A DNA stretch of 7,390 nt, taken from assembly GCA_003509785.1 (NCBI GenBank), contig DOMY01000152.1, forward strand, positions 6,218 through 13,607. The letters are read 5' to 3'. Below the pieces are notes generated by a model. That model made no database searches. It worked only from the letters and a program-made list of their open reading frames with translations, and was not told where the DNA came from. The number at the start of each line of letters is the position of its first letter. Positions within the stretch are counted from its first letter, which is position 1. Made by a program: the position numbers and the translations under genes. This stretch comes from Gemmobacter sp. (GTDB lineage: Bacteria; Pseudomonadota; Alphaproteobacteria; Rhodobacterales; Rhodobacteraceae). Positions 1-5,162 of the stretch are shown piece after piece.

Positions 1-282
1 CGCGAGCGGTTCAAGATCTGGGGGCTGAAGCTGGAAGGCGACAAGGCGCCGGGCAATGGCGCACCGGTCTTCAAGGATGGCGTTCAGGTCGGTCTGGTCA
101 CGCAGGCCATGCACTCGCCGCTGAACGGCTGGACGGTGGCGATTGCCCGCCTGCCGGTGGATTGTGCCAATGCGGGCACCGCGCTGACCGTGCAATGTGC
201 CGAACATGGCGCGATTGCCGCCACCACCAGCCCGATGCCCTTCTTCGACCCCGAAAAGAAACGCCGCACCGCCAAGGGCTGA
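1..282 (+). CDS. dmmD: DmmD-like GcvT-family folate-binding subunit (3' end only)
   Basis: Only the last 93 codons are present; the frame is open from base 1 and ends at TGA 280-282. The visible part looks like the C-terminal barrel domain of the GcvT/aminomethyltransferase family: a 'DGVQVGLVTQAMHSP' stretch (visible residues 26-40), a strand pattern ending 'GTALTVQC', then a basic tail 'DPEKKRRTAKG' like that of related one-carbon enzymes. GcvT relatives bind tetrahydrofolate and take up a one-carbon group. Directly downstream are dmmABC-like genes, so the likely role is the folate-binding subunit of dimethylamine monooxygenase, catching the released formaldehyde as 5,10-methylene-tetrahydrofolate in the cytoplasm. 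Family membership is fairly secure from this fragment. The exact subunit name rests on gene order. A stand-alone GcvT or DMSP-demethylase-like protein is the alternative. Confidence 0.72.
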   Translation, partial: RERFKIWGLKLEGDKAPGNGAPVFKDGVQVGLVTQAMHSPLNGWTVAIARLPVDCANAGTALTVQCAEHGAIAATTSPMPFFDPEKKRRTAKG

Positions 283-291
283 GGCCAGGTC

Positions 292-309
292 GCGGGCCCA
301 AGGGCCCGC
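292..309 (+). other. Perfect intercistronic hairpin between dmmD and dmmA
   Basis: GCGGGCCC (292-299) and GGGCCCGC (302-309) are exact reverse complements around an AA centre. In RNA this gives a stem of about 7 bp with a four-base loop. It lies 9 nt after the dmmD stop and ends 13 nt before the dmmA Shine-Dalgarno. No U-run follows, so it is not a classic intrinsic terminator. An mRNA 3'-end stabiliser or partial terminator that sets DmmD apart from DmmABC is more likely, but that is inference. Confidence 0.55.
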
Positions 310-332
310 ACCCCGCCGGAACGGAGAGTTGA

Positions 333-935
333 ATGCCCAGAACCGAATTTACCCCCTCGATCACCACCCGCCCCGTCTATCCCGGCCTGTCGCCGGTGCC
401 GGGTGCGGCGGCGCTGATGCTGGCCGATGCCAGCGGCGCCGAGGCGCTGATCGAACTTGCCCTGCAGGATGCCGCGCTGATCGCGGCGGCGCATGTGATC
501 TATATCCCCGAAGGCGCGCCTTTCGGCGCCGCGCTGGCCGCCCTGCACCCGAAACATTATCACGAAGGCCCCAGCTTTTCCGCCATCCTGCCCCGCTTCC
601 GCAAGGCGCTGCTGGATGCCCATATGGGCACGCGGCTGTATCTGGCGGGCAGCGAAACCCTGATCGGGCTGGCCATGGCCGAGGCGCTGGCCGCGGGCCT
701 GCCCGTTGATGCGATCCAGAGCGATCATCGCGGGTCCATCGCGCGGCGCATGCAATGCGTGCATTGCAAGGGCATCACCGAAGGCGTCACCACAGATCCC
801 TTCACCTGCAGCCATTGCGGGCTGACCCTGTTCGTGCGCGACCATTATTCGCGCCGGCTGGCTGCGTTTCAGGGCGTCTGCGTCGATGCCGAAACCCCCG
901 GCATCGTGCCCGAACTGCAGGAGATCAAGCCATGA
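333..935 (+). CDS. dmmA: Dimethylamine monooxygenase subunit DmmA family, zinc-ribbon protein
   Basis: A 200-residue protein starting at ATG 333, with GGAGAG (323-328) four bases upstream. The C-terminus has two CxxC knuckles (Cys142/Cys145 and Cys159/Cys162), a rubredoxin-like zinc ribbon expected to bind a metal. The part before it (about 25-135) has alternating strands and helices. Residues 99-131 align without gaps to the end of the DmmB nucleotide-binding domain (185-217; about 10 of 33 identical), but the CGP motif there reads AGS here. Size, zinc ribbon and position between a GcvT gene and a ferredoxin-reductase gene match the DmmA family, a subunit of dimethylamine monooxygenase/HODM-type N-demethylase. 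Its task in the complex is not clear from sequence; structural or electron-transfer scaffolding is plausible. Its stop overlaps the dmmB start (ATGA, 932-935), implying translational coupling. Confidence 0.83.
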   Translation: MPRTEFTPSITTRPVYPGLSPVPGAAALMLADASGAEALIELALQDAALIAAAHVIYIPEGAPFGAALAALHPKHYHEGPSFSAILPRFRKALLDAHMGTRLYLAGSETLIGLAMAEALAAGLPVDAIQSDHRGSIARRMQCVHCKGITEGVTTDPFTCSHCGLTLFVRDHYSRRLAAFQGVCVDAETPGIVPELQEIKP

Positions 936-1879
936 CCGCCCGTCAGCTGCGCGTGGCCGCCGTTGAACCGCTGACCCCGCTGGTCACCCGCTTTCGCTTT
1001 GAATGTCCTGAAGGGGGCAGCCTGCCGCTGTTTTCCGGCGGGGCGCATGTGGTGGTGGAAATGCCGGATGACGGCGTGCTGCGGCGCAATGCCTATTCGC
1101 TGATTTCCGATCCGATGGATGGATCGGGCTATGACATCGCCGTGCGGCGCGAGGATGCCGGGCGTGGCGGGTCGCGCTTCATGCACACCCGGGTCGCGGT
1201 GGGCGATCTGCTGCGCATCGGTGCCCCGGTCAACCTGTTTGCGCTGGATCTGACGGCGCGCAAACATGTGCTGATCGCGGGTGGTATCGGCATTACCCCC
1301 TTCGTTTCACAGCTGAAACAGCTGCAGCGCCTGCAACTGCCGTTCGAGTTGCATTATGCCGCGCGATCGCGCGCCGAGGCGGCGGGGCTGCGCCTGCTGC
1401 CCGATCTGCCGCAGGTGCATCTGCATCTCTCGGGCGAGGGCAAAAGGATCGACCCGGCCGTGATCCTGCAGGGGCAGCCCCTGGGCACCCATGTCTATAC
1501 CTGCGGGCCACAGGCGCTGATCGACCGTGTGGCCGAAGTGGCCGCGCAGAAGGGCTGGCCCCGTGCGGCGCTGCATGCCGAGGCGTTTCTGGCGCCGCCC
1601 ACCGGCGCGCCGTTCACCGTGACGCTCGCCCGGTCTGGCCTGAAGATCGAGGTCAGCCCGCATCAAAGCCTGCTGGAAGCCATCGAGGCGGCGGGCGTAG
1701 ATGCGCCCTGGCTGTGCCGGGGCGGCGCCTGCGGGCAGTGCGAAACCGAGGTGATCGCCTGCCATGGCCGGATCGACCACCACGACCACTGGCTGAGCGA
1801 CAGCGACCATGCCGCCAATACCAAGATCATGCCCTGCGTCTCGCGCTTTCAGGGTGCCGAACTGATCCTCGACCGATAG
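932..1879 (+). CDS. dmmB: Dimethylamine monooxygenase reductase DmmB (FMN / NAD(P)H / [2Fe-2S])
   Basis: A 315-residue reductase of the phthalate-dioxygenase-reductase type. Domains in order: a flavin-binding barrel with RNAYSL (52-57), the RxYS flavin motif; a nucleotide-binding domain with GGIGITP (117-123) and CGP (191-193); and a C-terminal plant-type ferredoxin with Cys262, Cys267, Cys270 and Cys302 in the usual CxxxxCxxC...C spacing. It should move electrons from NAD(P)H through the flavin and [2Fe-2S] cluster to the haem of DmmC in the cytoplasm. The start at 932 is chosen because CAGGAG lies at 918-923, the ATG overlaps the dmmA stop, and the protein then begins right at the flavin domain. 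The same frame is open further upstream, but a start at 755 would add 59 arginine-rich residues lying wholly inside dmmA. All cofactor residues are intact. The reductase class is certain; the partner is inferred from the neighbours. Confidence 0.9.
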   Translation: MTARQLRVAAVEPLTPLVTRFRFECPEGGSLPLFSGGAHVVVEMPDDGVLRRNAYSLISDPMDGSGYDIAVRREDAGRGGSRFMHTRVAVGDLLRIGAPVNLFALDLTARKHVLIAGGIGITPFVSQLKQLQRLQLPFELHYAARSRAEAAGLRLLPDLPQVHLHLSGEGKRIDPAVILQGQPLGTHVYTCGPQALIDRVAEVAAQKGWPRAALHAEAFLAPPTGAPFTVTLARSGLKIEVSPHQSLLEAIEAAGVDAPWLCRGGACGQCETEVIACHGRIDHHDHWLSDSDHAANTKIMPCVSRFQGAELILDR

Positions 1880-1887
1880 GGGCCAAG

Positions 1888-2928
1888 ATGACCATCCAGT
1901 TCAACGACGAAACCTTCCGCGACGATTACACCTTCCGCAATTCGGCCGAGGCGATCCGGCGCTTTCCCTTCCCCTTCGACCGCGACAGCTACATGTATTC
2001 GGTGAACATGGAGCCGCATAAGGGCGGGCGGGAAGGCAGCCCGTTCGAGAAACGCTTTGACGTGGATGAACATTACGTCGCCGAGATGCGCGACCGGGCG
2101 ATCACCCTGACGGAAGACCCGCTGCGCTGCCAGTCGCTGCCGCATATGGAACTGGCGGGATGGGATCTGCTGGATCTGATCATGCAATCCAAGGCCGAAG
2201 ATTACCCCGATCTGTTCAGCCTGCAGCGCGACGGCAACCAGTGGCACTGGATCAACCGGCCCTTGGGGATCGACCAGCGCTTTACCTTTCTGGATGCCAC
2301 CACCCTGCCCTGCGGCCCGATGGAATATATCACGCGGCAGGCGCAGGGCGATTTTGCGGTGCTGGACCAGCGCGAGGGCAATCTGTGGATGGATGCAGGC
2401 ATGGTAACCAGCCAGGCCGACTGGAGCCTGGATTTCGACATCGGCATGAATTTCTTCGAATGGCACGCCCCGGTGCCCCGCGCCGCCGAAATGGGGGTGT
2501 TTCAGCGCGCGCTGAAATTCCTGCTGAACGTGCAGCAGGGATCGCCTGCACGGCGGCTGAACTGGACGATGACCGTCAATCCCCGGCTGGATACCAGCCC
2601 CGAGAATTACCACAAATGGGGCCCGGAAAAGCGCACGATCACCCCGGAAAACGTCGGGAAAAAGCAATTTCTGCGAGTGGAACTGCAAACCTTCTGGCGG
2701 CTGCCACGATCCAATGCGCTGGCGTTCCCGATCCGCTGCTATCTGATTTCGCTGGAAGATCTGGTGACCGTGCCGAAATGGGGCCGCCGTCTGCACCGCG
2801 TGCTGCGCGATCTGCCCGAGGATCTGGCGGCCTACAAGGGCTTTGCGGTGAACCGCCCGATGATCGTGGATTATCTGGCGCGGTTCGATGATGGCGCCGA
2901 AACCTCGCCCGGGATCTTTGCCGATTGA
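1888..2928 (+). CDS. dmmC: DmmC, DUF3445 haem-dependent oxidative N-demethylase subunit
   Basis: A 346-residue protein of the DUF3445 / HODM alpha-subunit-like family, known to bind haem in a PAS-like fold and to oxidatively demethylate secondary amines. Family signatures seen: 'EWHAPVP' (191-197), 'RRLNWTMTVNP' (222-232), and the C-terminal block 'LRVELQTFWRLPRSNALAF' (262-280), corresponding to the R-x-E-x-Q-T...RLP-x-S core. It is likely the catalytic subunit converting dimethylamine to methylamine plus formaldehyde with O2. ATG 1888 follows the dmmB stop by 8 bp, and the dmmB stop sits in an AGGGG (1878-1882) that can serve as Shine-Dalgarno. The frame is open further upstream, but that stretch overlaps the dmmB ferredoxin domain. 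No signal peptide or membrane segment. I cannot assign the haem ligand from sequence alone. The substrate could be another N-methyl amine. Confidence 0.88.
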   Translation: MTIQFNDETFRDDYTFRNSAEAIRRFPFPFDRDSYMYSVNMEPHKGGREGSPFEKRFDVDEHYVAEMRDRAITLTEDPLRCQSLPHMELAGWDLLDLIMQSKAEDYPDLFSLQRDGNQWHWINRPLGIDQRFTFLDATTLPCGPMEYITRQAQGDFAVLDQREGNLWMDAGMVTSQADWSLDFDIGMNFFEWHAPVPRAAEMGVFQRALKFLLNVQQGSPARRLNWTMTVNPRLDTSPENYHKWGPEKRTITPENVGKKQFLRVELQTFWRLPRSNALAFPIRCYLISLEDLVTVPKWGRRLHRVLRDLPEDLAAYKGFAVNRPMIVDYLARFDDGAETSPGIFAD

Positions 2929-3867
2929 TTACAGCATGGCGCCGGTTTCGGCCTGCGCCAGCACCAGATCCATCAGCCGCGCGGCGATCGGCAGCAACGG
3001 CCGCCTGCGCAGGCTGAGCAGGAAATAGGGCGACACCCGGATGTCGCGCTGCAACCGCAGCACCGCAAACCCCGCCCCTACTGGCGGCTGCGTCAGTAGT
3101 TGCGCCACCTCTTCCGACATGGCGGCGACGGCATCGCTTTTGGCCAGATAGGCGATCATCAGCAACAGCGAGGGGCTGTTGACCGTATTGCGCGGCTCGG
3201 CCAGGCCCACGGCGCCAAAGGCCTCCAGCGTGGCTTCGCGGATCGGCGCTCCGCGATCCTGCATGATCCATTCGTAATCCATCAGTTCGGTCAGCGTCAC
3301 CACCGGGGCGCGCGCCAGCGGATGATCCTCCCGCACCAGCAGCGCCACCTTTTCATCGCGCATCGGCCGGATGTCGAAATCGCGGCTGTCATATTCGGGC
3401 AGCACACGGGCCAGCGCGAAATCCAGATCCCCCGCCGCCAGATGGCGCAACAGATCGCGCGAGGGTGCCACATCCACCGTGATTTCCGCCCCCGGTGAAT
3501 CGCGCTTGATCTGCCGGATGGCGGGCACCAGATAGCCGACGGCCGGCCCTGTCACCGCCCCCACGCGCACCGCACCGCCAAACCCTTCGCGCAGGGCCTG
3601 CACTTCGGCCGCCATGCTGCGCATTTCCCGCAGCATGGCCTGCGCCCGCCGCAGCACGATCTGGCCGATCTCTGTCGGTTCCATCCCCTTGGGCTGGCGC
3701 AGGAAAACCGGCGCCCCCAGCCCGCGTTCGATTTCCGCCAGCATCCGCGAGGCGGCGGGCTGGGTCAGCGAAACCTCGGCTGCGGCCAGTTGCAGCTGGC
3801 CATGCCGGGCGATGGCGGTCAGCAGGCGCAGCTGCGCCGGTTTCAGCGTGGGCAGGGTAAAGGACAT
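2929..3867 (-). CDS. gbpR: LysR-type regulator, GbpR-like (controls chvE sugar importer)
   Basis: A 312-residue LysR-type regulator. The N-terminal winged helix-turn-helix spans about residues 8-67, with 'LAAAEVSLTQPAASRMLAEIE' as the DNA-recognition block (27-47) and 'FLRQPKGMEPTEIG' (55-68) as the wing. A linker helix follows, then a two-lobed effector domain from about 98 ('GAVRVGAVTG') to about 300. It diverges from chvE, the same pairing as gbpR-chvE in Agrobacterium, where GbpR regulates chvE in response to sugars such as galactose and arabinose. That role is carried over by homology and context. The start at ATG 3867 has no convincing Shine-Dalgarno, but it leaves the standard short N-terminus before the HTH. 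The TAA stop directly abuts the dmmC TGA. The LysR family is certain; GbpR rests on neighbours and the HTH sequence. Control of the convergent dmm operon is possible but unsupported. Confidence 0.85.
   Translation of the reverse strand: MSFTLPTLKPAQLRLLTAIARHGQLQLAAAEVSLTQPAASRMLAEIERGLGAPVFLRQPKGMEPTEIGQIVLRRAQAMLREMRSMAAEVQALREGFGGAVRVGAVTGPAVGYLVPAIRQIKRDSPGAEITVDVAPSRDLLRHLAAGDLDFALARVLPEYDSRDFDIRPMRDEKVALLVREDHPLARAPVVTLTELMDYEWIMQDRGAPIREATLEAFGAVGLAEPRNTVNSPSLLLMIAYLAKSDAVAAMSEEVAQLLTQPPVGAGFAVLRLQRDIRVSPYFLLSLRRRPLLPIAARLMDLVLAQAETGAML
2937..2960. other. Inverted repeat just past the dmmC stop, inside the 3' end of gbpR
   Basis: TGGCGC (2937-2942) and GCGCCA (2955-2960) are exact reverse complements, and GG/CC (2944-2945 / 2952-2953) can extend the stem after one mismatch. 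The structure starts 8 nt after the dmmC stop and lies within the last codons of the convergent gbpR gene. No U-run follows on either strand. It could mark or protect the dmm transcript end, but in GC-rich coding DNA a 6-bp stem may be chance. Confidence 0.25.
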
Positions 3868-3881
3868 AAGAGTTACCGGAT

Positions 3882-3909
3882 TTGATATGTGGAATGTAAA
3901 TAATGTAAT
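3882..3909 (+). promoter_or_regulatory. Predicted sigma70-type promoter for chvE-gguAB
   Basis: TTGATA (3882-3887) matches the -35 consensus at 5 of 6 positions. After a 16-bp spacer, TGTAAT (3904-3909) matches the -10 consensus at 5 of 6. It lies in the only clearly AT-rich stretch of the window (about 3880-3920). Transcription would start near 3916, giving a leader of about 105 nt before chvE. On the opposite strand, a weaker pair (GTGACA, complement of 3920-3925, and TATTTA, complement of 3897-3902, 17-bp spacer) could serve gbpR; the -10 match there is poor. Confidence 0.5.
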
Positions 3910-3922
3910 TTTACTGATATGT
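3883..3922. promoter_or_regulatory. Candidate regulator-binding region: repeated TGATATGT plus inverted repeat
   Basis: TGATATGT occurs exactly at 3883-3890 and 3915-3922, 32 bp apart (about three helical turns). Between them are two AATGTAA copies 9 bp apart (3893-3899, 3902-3908) and an inverted repeat GTAAA-N9-TTTAC (3896-3914) containing a T-N11-A pattern (T3901 to A3913) of the LysR-box kind. The repeats bracket the predicted chvE -10 region and lie between gbpR and chvE, so GbpR is the obvious candidate binder. That is inference; no GbpR site consensus was used. Confidence 0.4.
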
Positions 3923-3949
3923 CACGCCCCGCTAGAACAGCCACAGGCA

Positions 3950-4014
3950 GCTCGAATCGAGCGCCGAGGAGGAGGGGGCAGGCGGGAAGAACACCCACTG
4001 CCCGTATCAGGGAG
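3950..4014 (+). promoter_or_regulatory. Structured 5' leader of chvE with an extra Shine-Dalgarno-like tract
   Basis: Three elements lie in order. First, an inverted repeat GCTCGA-A-TCGAGC (3950-3962). Second, a perfect AGGAGG (3967-3972) inside a purine tract, with no usable start codon near it. Third, a hairpin GGGCAG (3976-3981) / CTGCCC (3998-4003), extended by GGG/CCC (3984-3986 / 3994-3996) around a 7-base loop. The true chvE Shine-Dalgarno AGGGAG (4009-4014) follows, six bases before ATG 4021. The structures could affect chvE mRNA stability or ribosome access. No known riboswitch class is recognised. Confidence 0.35.
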
Positions 4015-4020
4015 AGAGAG

Positions 4021-5076
4021 ATGAAACTCAAATCCGTCGCCGCTGCGCTGGCGATGTGCAGCTCGTTCATCGCCTTTGGCGCGGTTGCCGAAACGGTGGG
4101 CATTTCAATGCCGACGAAATCCGGGGCCCGCTGGATCTCGGATGGCGAGTCCATGGTGAAGCAGTTCACCGAAGCCGGCTATGAAACCGATCTGCAATAT
4201 GCCGAAGACGATATCCCCAACCAGCTGGCCCAGATCGAAAACATGATCACCAAGGGCGTGGATGTGCTGGTGATTGCCGCCATCGACGGCACCACCCTGT
4301 CGAACGCGCTGGAAAATGCCGCCGCCGCCGATATCAAGGTGATCGCCTATGACCGCCTGATCCGTGACAGCGGCGATGTGAGCTATTACGCCACCTTCGA
4401 CAATTTCAAGGTCGGCGTGCAGCAGGCCACCAGCGTGGTGAACGGGCTGAAGGAACGCTTCCCCGATCAGAAGCCCTGGAATGTGGAACTGTTCGGCGGC
4501 AGCCCCGACGACAACAACGCCTATTTCTTCTATGATGGCGCCATGTCGGTGCTGCAGCCGATGATCGATTCCGGCGAGATCGTCATCGGTTCCGGCCAGA
4601 TGGGCATGGACAAGGTCGGCACCCTGCGCTGGGATGGCGCGGTGGCGCAATCGCGGATGGATAACCTGCTGTCGGCCAATTACACCGACAAACAAGTGCA
4701 TGGCGTGCTGTCGCCCTATGACGGGCTGTCGATCGGGATCCTGTCGTCGCTGAAAGGCGTGGGCTACGGGTCTGGCGACATGAAGATGCCCATCGTTTCG
4801 GGCCAGGATGCCGAAGTGCAATCGGTGAAATCCATCCTCGCGGGCGAGCAGTATTCGACCGTGTTCAAGGATACCCGCGAACTGGCACGCGTGACCGTGG
4901 GCATGGTGGATGCCATGCTGAAAGGCGGCGAGCCGGAGATCAACGACACCACCACCTATAACAACGGTGTCAAGGTCATCCCGTCCTATCTGCTGGAGCC
5001 GGTTTCGGTGGATGCCAGCAACTGGGAAGAGATCGTGGTCGGCTCGGGCTACTACACCATGGACCAGATCAAGTAA
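4021..5076 (+). CDS. chvE: ChvE-type periplasmic sugar-binding protein (ABC importer)
   Basis: A 351-residue type-I periplasmic binding protein. The N-terminus is a classic Sec signal (MKLK, a hydrophobic core, AVA|ET with cleavage expected after residue 23). The mature protein follows Agrobacterium ChvE closely from recall: 'GISMPTKSGARWISDG' (27-42), 'QYAEDDIPNQLAQIENM', 'AYDRLIRDSGDVSYYATFDN', 'FGGSPDDNNAYFFYDGAMS', 'LSPYDGLSIG' and 'SGQDAEVQSVKSI'. ChvE binds aldoses such as galactose, arabinose, glucose and xylose, and delivers them to the GguAB importer. In Agrobacterium it also signals to the VirA sensor; nothing here suggests a VirA partner. ATG 4021 is chosen because AGGGAG sits six bases upstream and the protein then opens with the signal peptide. 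An in-frame ATG at 3919 would bury it behind 34 arginine-rich residues. It is the first gene of the operon, and a hairpin follows it. Family certain; exact sugar range unknown. Confidence 0.95.
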   Translation: MKLKSVAAALAMCSSFIAFGAVAETVGISMPTKSGARWISDGESMVKQFTEAGYETDLQYAEDDIPNQLAQIENMITKGVDVLVIAAIDGTTLSNALENAAAADIKVIAYDRLIRDSGDVSYYATFDNFKVGVQQATSVVNGLKERFPDQKPWNVELFGGSPDDNNAYFFYDGAMSVLQPMIDSGEIVIGSGQMGMDKVGTLRWDGAVAQSRMDNLLSANYTDKQVHGVLSPYDGLSIGILSSLKGVGYGSGDMKMPIVSGQDAEVQSVKSILAGEQYSTVFKDTRELARVTVGMVDAMLKGGEPEINDTTTYNNGVKVIPSYLLEPVSVDASNWEEIVVGSGYYTMDQIK

Positions 5077-5078
5077 CG

Positions 5079-5135
5079 CATCCTTTTCGGATGTTTCAGG
5101 GCCGCCCCTCGCCCCAAGCGGCGGGCGGCCCGCCC
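5079..5135 (+). other. Intercistronic hairpins between chvE and gguA
   Basis: A small hairpin CATCC-TTTTC-GGATG (5079-5093), followed by only three T's, starts 2 nt after the chvE stop. A strong one follows: GGGCCGCCC (5099-5107) pairs over 9 bp with GGGCGGCCC (5123-5131), with a further 3-bp helix (5110-5112 / 5118-5120) inside the loop. GGGCG (5123-5127) could instead pair with CGCCC (5131-5135), which excludes the long stem. No U-tract follows. Stem-loops after the binding-protein gene are common in ABC importer operons; they protect the upstream mRNA or cut read-through, so the binding protein outnumbers the ATPase and permease. Confidence 0.6.
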
Positions 5136-5162
5136 TATCCTGCGTCCTTTCGGAGGCCCGAC

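Noticed and set aside
84..845. Minus-strand open frame across the end of dmmD and dmmA
   Set aside because: It spans a real intergenic gap and two sense genes, and its product is Gly/Arg/Gln-rich low-complexity sequence typical of a shadow frame.
755..931. Upstream in-frame start for dmmB
   Set aside because: It lies fully inside dmmA and encodes an arginine-rich extension with no domain. ATG 932 overlaps the dmmA stop and has CAGGAG upstream.
1849..2796. Long minus-strand open frame opposite dmmC
   Set aside because: The dmmC product has clear DUF3445 motifs in the sense frame. The antisense translation has no family signature and no good ribosome-binding site.
3919..4020. Upstream in-frame ATG for chvE (34 extra residues)
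   Set aside because: It would hide the signal peptide behind an arginine-rich stretch, begins within the predicted promoter region, and lacks a ribosome-binding site. ATG 4021 has a proper one.
5079..5096. Intrinsic terminator after chvE
   Set aside because: The stem is only 5 bp and just three T's follow. gguA and gguB clearly belong to the same importer, so full termination here is unlikely.
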